Below are positions 1-8,315 of a stretch of DNA of 64,000 bases, in pieces; position 1 is the stretch's first letter, and each line of letters begins with the position of its first letter. The notes under the pieces were generated by a model. The model had not been told where the DNA came from. It worked only from the letters and a program-made list of their open reading frames with translations, and did no database searches. The DNA comes from Pelagibius sp965227505 (GTDB taxonomy: Bacteria; Pseudomonadota; Alphaproteobacteria; Kiloniellales; Kiloniellaceae): positions 1,054,001-1,118,000 of the forward strand of contig NZ_OZ245757.1 of the NCBI RefSeq assembly GCF_965227505.1, given 5' to 3'. The translations under genes and the position numbers were made by a program.

Positions 1-119
1 AAGAGATCGTCGCGGTGCATGACGCCCAGTGCCACAACCATCAGGAGCGCCACGCCCAAGGCGCAGACGCGGGCGATGGGACGGTCTAGAAAAGAGACCT
101 CTTGCCGGGGTTCAGCCAT
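1..119 (-). CDS. N-terminal fragment of a small membrane protein (partial)
   Basis: An ATG on the minus strand at 119-117 opens a frame that runs off the window edge after 39 codons. The translation begins MAEPRQEVSFLDRPIARVC and continues as one hydrophobic stretch (ALGVALLMVVALGVM), so it looks like a cytoplasmic N-terminus followed by a transmembrane helix or uncleaved signal anchor. No clear Shine-Dalgarno sequence precedes it. It is divergent from moaA. Too little is visible to name a family; the function is unknown. Confidence 0.55.
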   Translation of the reverse strand, partial: MAEPRQEVSFLDRPIARVCALGVALLMVVALGVMHRDDL

Positions 120-163
120 GGCGCAGAGGCTAAAGCCCAGGCGGGGGGCCTACAAGCCCTCGC

Positions 164-207
164 GCAAGGCTCGCGAAACCCGCTGGAAGGCTCGCGGAAA
201 CCCGTCG
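164..207. repeat. imperfect 20-bp tandem repeat upstream of moaA
   Basis: Two adjacent copies of a unit reading AAGGCTCGCG(G)AAACCCG lie in the 120-371 gap between the edge gene and moaA. The rest of that gap shows no further gene. An AT-richer stretch at about 290-320 could hold the moaA promoter, but no convincing -35/-10 pair is visible. Confidence 0.6.
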
Positions 208-371
208 AGGGCCGGCAGCCCGCGCCCCGTTCCGCCCGCCCTGGCGATCTTTGGCCCTACGAAAGTTGGGGGCGAAATCGGCCCGGGCTGGTATTACTTT
301 TGATAAGCATCAATTAGAAATCGTCGAGTCCGGTTTACCTTCGGCCGGATCAAGAGGTCGGGAGAGTCGGA

Positions 372-1373
372 ATGGTTCAGATGATCGATCCCTACGGGAG
401 AGCGATCACCTATCTGCGTGTATCGGTCACGGATCGTTGTGATTTCCGCTGCGTCTACTGCATGGCGGAGAACATGACCTTCCTGCCGAAAGCACAGATC
501 CTGAGTCTGGAGGAACTGGACCGGGTCTGCAGCGCCTTCGTGCGCCAGGGCGTGCGCAAACTGCGCATGACCGGCGGCGAGCCGCTGGTGCGCCGCGACA
601 TCATGACGCTGTTCCGCAGCCTTTCCCGCCACCTCGAAAGCGGTGCCCTCGACGAACTGACCCTCACCACCAACGGCAGCCAGCTCGGCCGCTTCGCCCA
701 CGAACTGGCCGATATCGGTGTGAAGCGGGTGAACGTCTCGCTGGACACCCTCAACCCCGACAAGTTCGCCGCCATCACCCGCTGGGGCAAATTCGATCAG
801 GTGATGGAGGGGCTCGCCGCGGCCAAGGCCGCCGGCCTGCAGGTCAAGATCAACGCCGTCGCCCTGAAGGGCGTGAATGACGACGAGGTGCATCGTCTCG
901 TCTCCTGGTGCGGCGACGAAGGCCATGACCTCACCTTCATCGAAGTCATGCCCATGGGCGACATCGGCGGCGAGGACAGGGTCGAGCAGTATTGGCCGCT
1001 GTCCATGCTGCGGGCCGAACTGGCCGAGAAGTGGACCCTGGACGAGATCGATTACCGCACCGGCGGACCGGCACGCTATGTCCGCGTCCGCGAAACTGGC
1101 GGGCGCCTCGGCTTCATCACGCCGATGACCCATAACTTCTGCGAAAGCTGCAACCGGGTGCGCCTGACCTGCACCGGCACGCTGTACATGTGCCTGGGCC
1201 AGGAGGATGCCGCGGATCTGCGCGCGCCGCTGCGCGCCAGCGACAGCGACGACCTGTTGGACGCGGCGATCATGGAAGCCATCGGCCGCAAACCCAAAGG
1301 CCACGACTTCGTCATCGACCGCCGCCGCAAGCAGCCGGCGGTCTCCCGCCACATGAGTGTGACCGGCGGCTGA
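372..1373 (+). CDS. moaA: GTP 3',8-cyclase MoaA (molybdenum cofactor biosynthesis)
   Basis: Radical-SAM enzyme catalysing the first step of molybdopterin synthesis, GTP to (8S)-3',8-cyclo-7,8-dihydroguanosine 5'-triphosphate, in the cytoplasm with MoaC. The N-terminal CxxxCxxC cluster is Cys23, Cys27 and Cys30 (TDRCDFRCVYC). A GGEP motif follows at about residue 70. The MoaA-specific C-terminal cluster CxxC-x13-C is Cys257, Cys260 and Cys274, and the protein ends in the typical Gly-Gly. At 333 residues it is full length. The start is supported by GGAGAG five bases upstream. No other moa gene is adjacent. The last codons and stop are partly repeated just downstream. Confidence 0.96.
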   Translation: MVQMIDPYGRAITYLRVSVTDRCDFRCVYCMAENMTFLPKAQILSLEELDRVCSAFVRQGVRKLRMTGGEPLVRRDIMTLFRSLSRHLESGALDELTLTTNGSQLGRFAHELADIGVKRVNVSLDTLNPDKFAAITRWGKFDQVMEGLAAAKAAGLQVKINAVALKGVNDDEVHRLVSWCGDEGHDLTFIEVMPMGDIGGEDRVEQYWPLSMLRAELAEKWTLDEIDYRTGGPARYVRVRETGGRLGFITPMTHNFCESCNRVRLTCTGTLYMCLGQEDAADLRAPLRASDSDDLLDAAIMEAIGRKPKGHDFVIDRRRKQPAVSRHMSVTGG

Positions 1374-1398
1374 CGCATGGCCGGCGGCTGATGCAGCC
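1363..1398. repeat. 18-bp tandem duplication of the moaA 3' end
   Basis: CCGGCGGCTGACGCATGG is followed at once by CCGGCGGCTGATGCAGCC. The second copy repeats the last codons and puts a second TGA in frame 18 bp after the real stop. Confidence 0.7.
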
Positions 1399-1428
1399 GC
1401 CGCCTGATCCTCAGCAGCGACTTATCGG

Positions 1429-1456
1429 CGGTGCCTCAGCGGCTGCGTCTCAGCGG
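1429..1456. repeat. degenerate 14-bp duplication at the stop of the 1450-1980 gene
   Basis: On the minus strand CCGCTGAGACGCAG is followed by CCGCTGAGGCACCG. The first copy contains the stop codon of the minus-strand gene ending at 1450. About 10 of 14 positions agree, so this is one of the weaker examples of the stop-codon duplications in this window. Confidence 0.5.
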
Positions 1457-1980
1457 ATCATGACCTGATGGGCGAAGTCCCGCCCGTTCGAAATGGTGAT
1501 CTGCTCAAAGCCCAGCATCTTCGCAAGGTCGAAGAAGGTAAAGAAGTCCTCCACCCCCAGCTCCGAGAAGACCGGCAGCAGCCGGGCTACCGCCGTCATC
1601 TGCGCGAAGATCGCGCGGGCGCGGAAGACCGTATCGATGCGGCCGTCATCGAGAGCGACGATAATCAGCTTCTCGGCTTCGCTGCCCTTGGCGAAGATCG
1701 CCGCCGTCGGCGGATAGGGCGCCTTGTTCTGCTCGCTGGTGATACCCGTCACAAAGGCGATGCGGGACTTGCGTGAGGTCTCCGGCAGGGTGAAGGAGCG
1801 GGCCTGATAGGTCTCGCGGGACGTCGGCTCGGGATAATAGTAGCCGGCATGCCGGTCGTCCGCATGAGCCGGCGCCGTCACCGCCGCGAGGCCCGTAAGA
1901 ACTGCGCCTGCCAGAACCACGCCGGCCAGGATCGCTGCCGTTGCGCAAAACCGCCGCCCTGCTGGTGGCCAAAACCCCAT
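1450..1980 (-). CDS. secreted protein of unknown function
   Basis: The 176-residue product starts MGFWPPAGRRF and has a signal-peptide-like hydrophobic stretch (AAILAGVVLAGAVLTGLAAV) with a possible cleavage after APAHA. The mature part contains YYYPEPTSRETY, a conserved-looking core around GITSEQNKAPYPP, AIFAKG and AEKLIIVALDDG, and ends ISNGRDFAHQVMIR. From memory, similar alphaproteobacterial proteins are often labelled molybdopterin-guanine dinucleotide biosynthesis protein A. I see no MobA nucleotidyltransferase motif, so that label looks unreliable. The start shares its A with the stop of the small upstream frame (TGATG), suggesting translational coupling. It converges on moaA. Confidence 0.7.
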   Translation of the reverse strand: MGFWPPAGRRFCATAAILAGVVLAGAVLTGLAAVTAPAHADDRHAGYYYPEPTSRETYQARSFTLPETSRKSRIAFVTGITSEQNKAPYPPTAAIFAKGSEAEKLIIVALDDGRIDTVFRARAIFAQMTAVARLLPVFSELGVEDFFTFFDLAKMLGFEQITISNGRDFAHQVMIR

Positions 1981-2165
1981 CAACCCTCTCCCTGTACAAA
2001 GCCCAGTCCGTTGTTGCGCCAAGCCTGCGGGAGGACGGGACGTTTGACAAGAGCAGGTTTGACCAGACTGCTTTTGACAATGGGAAAGCCTTCGGCGAAA
2101 GGCACGGCCTGGACACAGACCTCCCCGATCGGGCCGGGGGGCGGGCTGGCGCCAAAGCAATTCAT
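1980..2165 (-). CDS. small hypothetical protein, coupled upstream frame
   Basis: A 61-codon frame starting MNCFGASPPPGPIGEV ends in TGA that overlaps the ATG of the next minus-strand gene by one base. The composition is unremarkable and no domain is recognised. No clear ribosome binding site precedes the ATG; an upstream in-frame TTG at 2201 is an alternative start. The coupling geometry is the main reason to list it. It may be a leader frame rather than a functional protein. Confidence 0.4.
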   Translation of the reverse strand: MNCFGASPPPGPIGEVCVQAVPFAEGFPIVKSSLVKPALVKRPVLPQAWRNNGLGFVQGEG

Positions 2166-2248
2166 GGCTATACTCTGGCCCGTCTCAACCGACGCCCCCA
2201 ATCGTCAGTGCCCCGAAGCGGGGCCCTCTGGAAGGACTCCCCTTAACC

Positions 2249-3016
2249 GTGACCGCCCCGAAGTTCGCCCTGGTTGCCAGCGAGACGCCGGAAGCCGCCG
2301 AGGCGCTGGACCGCCTGGAGCAGCGATACGGCCACCGTGACGTCGAAGACGCGGAGATCATCGTCGCCCTTGGCGGCGACGGCCTGATGCTGGAGACCCT
2401 GCACCGCTTCATGAACCAGGGCCTGCCGATCTACGGCATGAACTGCGGGACCGTCGGCTTCCTCATGAATCAGTACAGCGAGGACGACCTGCCCGAACGG
2501 CTGAGCGCGGCTGAGCCGGCCACGGTGCACCCCCTGCGCATGACGGTCGACTGCGTCAACGGTACAAGCTGCGAGGCGCTTGCGATCAACGAGGTCTCCC
2601 TGCTGCGCGAAGGGCGCCAGGCCGCCAAAATCGGCATTGCCATCGACAGTGTCGAGCGCATGGACGAGTTGATCTGCGACGGGGTGATGGTCGCAACGCC
2701 TGCCGGCAGCACCGCGTACAACCTCTCCGCCCACGGCCCCATTGTGCCGATCGGCGGCCAGCTCCTAGCCCTCACGCCGATATCCGCATTCCGGCCCCGG
2801 CGCTGGCGCGGAGCCCTGCTGCCGGCCTCCGCCGAAGTCGTTTTCACCGTGCACGAGCCGCAGAAGCGCCCGGTCTCCGCAACCGCGGACTTCACCGAGG
2901 TGCGCGATGTGTTGAAGGTCCGGGTCTATGAGGACAAGAGCCTTGATCTCAACCTGCTCTTCGACCCCGAGCACGACCTGGAAGAACGCATCATCAAGGA
3001 ACAGTTCCAGCCCTAG
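2249..3016 (+). CDS. nadK: NAD kinase
   Basis: Phosphorylates NAD to NADP in the cytoplasm. The diagnostic GGDG motif is at residues 42-45 with Asp45 as the expected catalytic residue, followed by the NE motif (AINEVSLLR) and the glycine-rich segment VATPAGSTAYNLSAHGPIV. At 255 residues it matches the short alphaproteobacterial form. The start is GTG at 2249 with GGAAGG about 12 bases upstream. The 3' end overlaps the convergent LysR gene by four bases. It is divergent from the secreted-protein pair. Confidence 0.95.
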   Translation: MTAPKFALVASETPEAAEALDRLEQRYGHRDVEDAEIIVALGGDGLMLETLHRFMNQGLPIYGMNCGTVGFLMNQYSEDDLPERLSAAEPATVHPLRMTVDCVNGTSCEALAINEVSLLREGRQAAKIGIAIDSVERMDELICDGVMVATPAGSTAYNLSAHGPIVPIGGQLLALTPISAFRPRRWRGALLPASAEVVFTVHEPQKRPVSATADFTEVRDVLKVRVYEDKSLDLNLLFDPEHDLEERIIKEQFQP

Positions 3017-3906
3017 GCGGCCAGACGTTCGTCGCAGATCTCCTTCAGGCAGTCGACAAAGGACATCAGCGCCTCGTGGCGCCGTCCGCTGCCGGAGAGG
3101 AAGTAGCCGAAGTCCACTGTCATGGCCGGCCGCCAGGGAACGAGTGCGACATCGTCGACGAACTCCGGGTCGAGCGCCACGGGATCGGCAAAGGTGAACC
3201 CCAGCCCGTAGCGCACCAGGCGATAGGCCGCCGCGCCTGCCGAGACCTCGTGCGCCACCTCCAGATGCGCGCCGATCTTGGCGAGTTCCTGATCCACGAT
3301 CCGGCGGATCACCGTGTGCTGGTCCAGCGCAACGTAGGGCTGATCGGCGACATCCTTCGGCGTCAGGAAGCGCCGCCTTGCGAGTTTGTGGCGCTTCGGC
3401 AGCACCACATGCAGTTCGGCGGACCGCAGCCTTTGCGGCGTGAGGGTTTCCACCGGCAACGGCAGGGTCGAGACCCCGATGTCAAAGATATCGTGCATGA
3501 TCCGCCGCCCGAGGTCGCGGCGCGGATGCATCTCCAGCTTCATCTTCAGACCCGGTCGGCTGTGGCTGAGCCTGGCCATCGCCGGCAATACCAGGCCGTT
3601 CAGAATGCGCGGGTGGCAGATGATGCGCAGGGGAACGACGGCGTTCGCCTTGATCTGAGCGAAAAAGCCCGGGATGTCGTCGATGGACGAAAGAATGCGC
3701 AGGGCCTCCGGGTAGAAGAGCTCTCCTTCCGGCGTCGGGACCAGGCGCTTCTTGTCGCGGTAAAAGAGCGCGCAGCCGAACTCCTGCTCCAGGATCTGCA
3801 ACAGCCGACTCGCCGCCGGCTGGCTGAGATTCAGCCTGCCGGAGGCCCGCGCCAGCGTGCCCTCTTCCATCACGTGAATGAACACGCGCAGGCTCTTCAG
3901 ATTCAT
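3013..3906 (-). CDS. LysR-family regulator of the tct/CoA-transferase island
   Basis: A 297-residue LysR-type regulator. The N-terminal winged helix-turn-helix is clear (LKSLRVFIHVMEEGTLARAS, then LNLSQPAASRLLQILEQEFG), followed by a periplasmic-binding-like effector domain. It is divergent from the tctC gene with about 125 bp between starts. That gap is AT-rich and holds paired repeats suited to LysR binding. By position it most likely senses the transported carboxylate or its CoA ester and controls the transporter operon; the ligand cannot be read from sequence. Confidence 0.9.
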   Translation of the reverse strand: MNLKSLRVFIHVMEEGTLARASGRLNLSQPAASRLLQILEQEFGCALFYRDKKRLVPTPEGELFYPEALRILSSIDDIPGFFAQIKANAVVPLRIICHPRILNGLVLPAMARLSHSRPGLKMKLEMHPRRDLGRRIMHDIFDIGVSTLPLPVETLTPQRLRSAELHVVLPKRHKLARRRFLTPKDVADQPYVALDQHTVIRRIVDQELAKIGAHLEVAHEVSAGAAAYRLVRYGLGFTFADPVALDPEFVDDVALVPWRPAMTVDFGYFLSGSGRRHEALMSFVDCLKEICDERLAA

Positions 3907-3913
3907 ATCTTCG

Positions 3914-3955
3914 AATTTTTCAAATTGTCATTCGAATTATTATAATTTTTCAAAT
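3914..3955. promoter_or_regulatory. paired direct repeats, candidate LysR operator
   Basis: AATTTTTCAAAT occurs at 3914-3925 and again at 3944-3955, exactly 30 bp apart, close to three helical turns. TTCGAATT also occurs twice. This is the divergent promoter region between the LysR gene and tctC and is strikingly AT-rich against its surroundings. Confidence 0.5.
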
Positions 3956-4031
3956 AACAGAAATCCACTACCGTTGCGCCAGCGTGAAACCAGCGAAAAC
4001 ATGCTGGAAGCATTCATCCTGGGAGGAAGCC

Positions 4032-5000
4032 ATGGACCGCAGAGACCTTCTGCGCCTTTCGATTGCCGCATCGGCCCTGAGCCTTGTACCCCTGCGGACC
4101 GCCTTCGCCGAGTGGAAGCCGCGGCGCCCGATCAATGTGATCCTGCCGTACAAAGCCGGCGGCGGCACCGACAGTTTCGGCCGTGCGATGACAGCGGTCT
4201 CCGACAAGGTGCTGGCGGTGCCCTTGGTGATCGTGAACAAGCCAGGATCGTCGGGCATCACCGGTGCCACCGAAGCGGCACGCGCGCGTCCGGACGGCAC
4301 CACGGTCATGCTGACCTCTGCGGGTTCGTTCCTGCTGACCTCCATGCTGCGCGAGACCGAGGTGACGCCGCTGGACAGCTTCCGCATCGTCGCGCAGATC
4401 GGCAACCTCACCACCTCACTGATGGTCGCTGCCGACAGCCCCTACCAAACCATCGACGATCTGGTTGCCGATGCCAGGGCGCGGCCCGGCCAACTGCGCT
4501 GGGCGCACACCGGGCGCGGCGGCGTGCACCACGTGGCCGGCCAGGGCTTCCTCAACGCCAACGGCCTGGAAGCCCAGGACGTTCCCTTCAAGGGCGGATC
4601 GCCAACCCGCGCCGCCATCATCGGCGGCCAGGTGGACTATGGCTTCACAGGGGTGCAACAGGCCGCCGGCTTCGAGAAGGAATTGCGCGTTCTGGGTCTG
4701 AACGCCGACTCCCGCGATGCCATCATGAGCGACGTGCCGACCTTCACCGAGCAGGGCCATGACTTCGTCGATGTCAGCTCACCCATCGTTCTTTTCGCAC
4801 CCATGGACGTGGACGACGAAACGGTGGCGGGCATGGAAGCCGCGATCAAGGAAATCGCTGCCCTGCCGGAGTTTGCCGAGATCATGGCGCAGCGCGGCAA
4901 CACGCCGGCCTTCCTCAGCGGTGCCGAGGCCGAGGCGCGGCTGCGGGCCATGAAGGAGCAGGCGGCCCCGATCATCGACCAGCTGAAGTCCAAGAGTTGA
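4032..5000 (+). CDS. tripartite tricarboxylate transporter, substrate-binding protein (TctC/Bug family)
   Basis: Periplasmic solute receptor of a TTT secondary transporter. Residues 1-26 form a signal peptide with a twin-arginine start (MDRRDLLRLS) and probable cleavage after TAFA. The Bug-fold glycine-rich loop follows (INVILPYKAGGGTDSFGR), then the conserved IVNKPGSSGITG segment. At 322 residues it has normal length. The chosen ATG at 4032 is preceded by GGGAGGAAGCC; an upstream in-frame ATG at 3984 would bury the signal peptide. It is followed four bases later by tctB. The substrate is probably a di- or tricarboxylate but is not determinable here. Confidence 0.92.
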   Translation: MDRRDLLRLSIAASALSLVPLRTAFAEWKPRRPINVILPYKAGGGTDSFGRAMTAVSDKVLAVPLVIVNKPGSSGITGATEAARARPDGTTVMLTSAGSFLLTSMLRETEVTPLDSFRIVAQIGNLTTSLMVAADSPYQTIDDLVADARARPGQLRWAHTGRGGVHHVAGQGFLNANGLEAQDVPFKGGSPTRAAIIGGQVDYGFTGVQQAAGFEKELRVLGLNADSRDAIMSDVPTFTEQGHDFVDVSSPIVLFAPMDVDDETVAGMEAAIKEIAALPEFAEIMAQRGNTPAFLSGAEAEARLRAMKEQAAPIIDQLKSKS

Positions 5001-5004
5001 CGCC

Positions 5005-5487
5005 ATGACCGTGACGCGGTGGAACAGCGCCGTTGTGGTCGGCGCTGTCCTGACCGCCTTCGGGGCCTTGGCGCTGATTGGCAGCTTCGGCATCAATCCA
5101 GACCCGGACGGCGGCTGGGGCGCGCGCATTTTCCCGCTCGCCGGGTCCGCCTCGCTGCTGGTGCTGGGCCTGCTGGAAGTGATGAAGGGACTGACGGCCG
5201 GAGAGACCGCACCGCCCCCTGCCACACCTCAGCTCTCCGCCGTCTTCGCACTGCTGCTGCTTTCCCTGGCCTACGTCTGGCTTATGGCCAAACTGGGCTA
5301 CCTGATCAGCACGGCGCTGGCAGCGCCCCTCGCGCTCTGGCTCTTCGGTGTCCGCAACCTCTTCGCTCTGCTGACCGCCGCGCTGCTCTGTCCGCTGCTT
5401 TACCATCTCGTCTTCTTCGTCGGTCTCGGTGTCTTTCCGCCCCTGGGCGCATGGTTCGACCTGCTCGACGTGATCGGGGGACCTTGA
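5005..5487 (+). CDS. tripartite tricarboxylate transporter, small membrane subunit (TctB)
   Basis: A 160-residue protein with four hydrophobic segments, the usual layout of the small TTT membrane subunit. The first helix is followed by a GWGARIFPL segment resembling the family pattern in which a Pro ends the first loop. It lies between tctC and tctA with gaps of only a few bases, so the three are one operon. The small subunit is needed for transport but its exact role is poorly defined in the family. Confidence 0.9.
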   Translation: MTVTRWNSAVVVGAVLTAFGALALIGSFGINPDPDGGWGARIFPLAGSASLLVLGLLEVMKGLTAGETAPPPATPQLSAVFALLLLSLAYVWLMAKLGYLISTALAAPLALWLFGVRNLFALLTAALLCPLLYHLVFFVGLGVFPPLGAWFDLLDVIGGP

Positions 5488-5490
5488 GGC

Positions 5491-7005
5491 ATGGAGATCT
5501 TCGCCGGCCTCGCCACGGTCCTGACCGATCCCGCGCTGGTCTTCTTTGTCCTGCTCGCGGCCATCGTGGGCATGGTGGTGGGGGCCATTCCGGGGCTCAC
5601 GGCTTCGGCGGCGATCGCCATGCTGCTGCCCATCACCTTTTACATGGAGCCCCTCTCGGCCCTCGCCTTTCTCTATGTCATCGGCAAGTCGGGCCGCTAC
5701 GGCGGCTCCATCGCCGCGATCCTGTTCAACACGCCGGGCACCGCCGCCTCCGCCGCCACCCAGCTCGACGGCTACCCCCTGGCCCGGCGCGGCATGTCCT
5801 CCAAGGCCATGAAGGTCGCCACGGTGTCCTCCGTGATCGGCGACTTCACCGGCGAGGTTCTCCTGATCGTCGGTGTCGGCTTCATCGCGGCCATCGCGCT
5901 CAGGCTTGGCCCGCCGGAACTCTTCGCCATCTACTTCGCGGCCTTTGTCGTCATCGGCTCGGTGATCGGTAAGTCGATCCTGAAGGGCCTGGCCAGCGCC
6001 GCCCTCGGCGTCCTCGTGCAGATGGTCGGCCTCGACCCGATCTCCTCCGAAGAGCGCTTCACCTTCGGCAGCTTCGACCTGACCAACGGAATCTCCCTGG
6101 TGCCGCTGATGATCGGGATCTTCGTGCTCGGCGAGGTCTTCGCCCAGCTCGAACAGCGGCACCGCAAGACCGAGATCTTCGCGCCCCCTTCCAGCGCGGA
6201 GGCCCGGGCACGCAACCGCCTGACCTGGGCGGAGTACAAGCCCTGTATGCCCCACGTGGTTCGCTCGTCCTTCATCGGCGCTTTCATCGGCATGCTGCCG
6301 GGCCTCGGCTCCGCGATCGCCGCCTTTGTCGCCTACGGCGAAGGCAAGCGCCGGGCGAAGAACCCGGAACAATGGGGCCAGGGCGCTTTGGAGGGGATTG
6401 CCGCGCCGGAGGCCGCCAACAATGCCGTATCCGGCCCCTCCATGGCGCCGCTGCTCACCCTTGGCATCCCCGGATCGACCATCGGGGCGATCCTGGTCGG
6501 CGTGTTCCTGATCCACGGCATCCAGATCGGCCCGACCCTGTTCCTGACCTCCCGAGAGCTGGTCTACAGCCTCTTTGCCGCCGGGCTGCTGGGCATCGTT
6601 CTCTACGGACTGATCGGTTACTTCGGGGCGGCCTTCGTCGGTCGTTTCATCCTGCGGGTGCCGACCGGCGTTCTCTACCCGGTCATATTCCTGACCGCCT
6701 TCGTTGCCGCCTACGCCTCCCGGGGCAACCTTTTCGATGTCTACGTCATGGTGGCGGCGGGCTTCGCCGGTTGGCTGATGCGCAAACTCGACTTCAATCC
6801 AGCCGCCTTTGTCATCTCCTTCGTGCTGGCGGGCGGCGCGGAGGAGACCTTCCGGCAGTCGCTGCTGTTGTCCGACCACGGCGTGCTGATCTTCTTCACC
6901 CGTCCCGTCGCGCTGGCCTTTCTGCTCTTGGGGGTTGCTGCCGTGTTCTTCCGCGCCCGCAGCCTCAGCCGCCAGGCGCGCCAGACCGCCCTGGAGGACG
7001 CCTAG
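5491..7005 (+). CDS. tripartite tricarboxylate transporter, large permease subunit (TctA)
   Basis: A 504-residue polytopic protein carrying the TctA signature GRYGGSIAAILFNTPGTAAS followed by LDGYPLARRG, and a second half-repeat with PEAANNAVSGPSMAPLLTLGIPGS. It forms the ion-coupled permease with TctB and receives substrate from TctC. It starts four bases after tctB and stops two bases before the CoA-transferase gene, so transport and CoA activation are transcriptionally linked. Confidence 0.94.
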   Translation: MEIFAGLATVLTDPALVFFVLLAAIVGMVVGAIPGLTASAAIAMLLPITFYMEPLSALAFLYVIGKSGRYGGSIAAILFNTPGTAASAATQLDGYPLARRGMSSKAMKVATVSSVIGDFTGEVLLIVGVGFIAAIALRLGPPELFAIYFAAFVVIGSVIGKSILKGLASAALGVLVQMVGLDPISSEERFTFGSFDLTNGISLVPLMIGIFVLGEVFAQLEQRHRKTEIFAPPSSAEARARNRLTWAEYKPCMPHVVRSSFIGAFIGMLPGLGSAIAAFVAYGEGKRRAKNPEQWGQGALEGIAAPEAANNAVSGPSMAPLLTLGIPGSTIGAILVGVFLIHGIQIGPTLFLTSRELVYSLFAAGLLGIVLYGLIGYFGAAFVGRFILRVPTGVLYPVIFLTAFVAAYASRGNLFDVYVMVAAGFAGWLMRKLDFNPAAFVISFVLAGGAEETFRQSLLLSDHGVLIFFTRPVALAFLLLGVAAVFFRARSLSRQARQTALEDA

Positions 7006-7007
7006 AC

Positions 7008-8282
7008 ATGGCCCGGCGCAACGGACAGACCGACGAGGCGGCACCCGCACCGCTGGCCGGGCTGCGGGTCATCGATTTCACCCACGTGCTGGCCGGTCCG
7101 GCCTGCGCCTACTTCCTGGGTCTCCTGGGGGCGGAGGTCATCAAGGTGGAGTCCGCCGGGCGCGGCGATGCCATGCGCTATCGCGGCGGCACCGACAGCG
7201 CCCGCGCCGACGCCGGGATGAGCACCGCCTACCTGACCCAGGCGGCCGGCAAGAAGTCGGTCGCGCTCGATCTCGAATGTCCAAATGGCCGCGAGGTCAT
7301 GCGCCGGCTGATCGGCTCCGCCGACATCCTGGTCGAAAACCACCGCCCCGAAACGCTGACAGCCCTCGGCCTCGATGAATCGTTCCTTCGGGTGCTGAAT
7401 CCGCGCCTGATCCACTGTGCAATGACAGGCTACGGCCGCAAGGGGAGCCTGGAGAACGCGCCGGCTTACGACGTGAACATCCAGGCGGCCTGCGGCCTGA
7501 TGACCCTGACCGGCACGCCCGAGTCCGGCCCCCTGCGCACCGGCGCGCCGATCATGGACTACGGGACCGCGCTTGCCGCAGGCTTCGCCATCACCGCGGC
7601 CTTGCATCAGCGCGAGCGCAGCGGGCAGGGCACCTTTGTCGACGTATCGATGCTGGAGACGGCCTTCACCCTCATGAGTTCGACGATCACCGATTTCTTC
7701 GCAACCGGTAACGCACCGGCACCCAGAGGAAACGCTGCCAACAGCCGTAGTCCCGGCGCCGGCAACTTTCCCTGCAAGGAGGGTGTCCTCAGCCTCGGCG
7801 TCAACGAAGAGCATCAATTCGAGGCGTTGGCGCGGGTGCTGGGACGTGCGCAGTGGCTGACCGATCCGCGCTTCGTCGATCGCCGGTCCCGCGGGGTGCA
7901 CAGTGCCGTCCTCGAAAACGCAATAGCCGAAGCCCTGCTGACGCGCACGGCAGCGCAGTGGGAAGAGGAGATGCTCGCCAACGGGGTGCCCGCCGCGTGC
8001 CTGCGTTCGTTGCCGGAGAGCCTCGCGCTTGAACAGACGGCCACGCGCCGTTTCCTTCATCACGACGGAGAGACCGGCCTCACGCTGCCAACCCTGCCGT
8101 TCCGCATCGGTGAGGCCGCAACCCACGCCCCCGTCTCCCCACCGCCACGCCTGGGCGAAAACTCGGCGGAGGTGCTTGCCATGCTCGGCTACACGGTTGC
8201 CGAAGTCGACGCGCTGTGCAGGTCCGGGGCCGTCAGCAGACCCCGGACGGAAACAACAGACCTGAACGCCCTCGACCATTGA
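7008..8282 (+). CDS. class III CoA-transferase (CaiB/BaiF family)
   Basis: A 424-residue CoA-transferase. Family features: the N-terminal LAGLRVIDFTHVLAGPACAY and GAEVIKVE segments, a proposed catalytic Asp184 in PIMDYGTALAAG, and an extended C-terminal half. It is the fourth gene of the tct operon (start two bases after the tctA stop), so it probably activates the imported carboxylate with CoA from succinyl-CoA or acetyl-CoA. A much longer open frame extends upstream inside tctA, but the ATG at 7008 matches the family N-terminus. Confidence 0.92.
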   Translation: MARRNGQTDEAAPAPLAGLRVIDFTHVLAGPACAYFLGLLGAEVIKVESAGRGDAMRYRGGTDSARADAGMSTAYLTQAAGKKSVALDLECPNGREVMRRLIGSADILVENHRPETLTALGLDESFLRVLNPRLIHCAMTGYGRKGSLENAPAYDVNIQAACGLMTLTGTPESGPLRTGAPIMDYGTALAAGFAITAALHQRERSGQGTFVDVSMLETAFTLMSSTITDFFATGNAPAPRGNAANSRSPGAGNFPCKEGVLSLGVNEEHQFEALARVLGRAQWLTDPRFVDRRSRGVHSAVLENAIAEALLTRTAAQWEEEMLANGVPAACLRSLPESLALEQTATRRFLHHDGETGLTLPTLPFRIGEAATHAPVSPPPRLGENSAEVLAMLGYTVAEVDALCRSGAVSRPRTETTDLNALDH

Positions 8283-8315
8283 CAGTCCGCAGGTCGGAGC
8301 AGCGGTCACGGCGGC

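Noticed and set aside
4972..7050. A 692-codon open frame on the minus strand
   Set aside because: It is antisense to the intact tctB-tctA genes, has an extreme Gly/Asp/Glu/Arg/His composition and no ribosome binding site. It is a GC-rich shadow.
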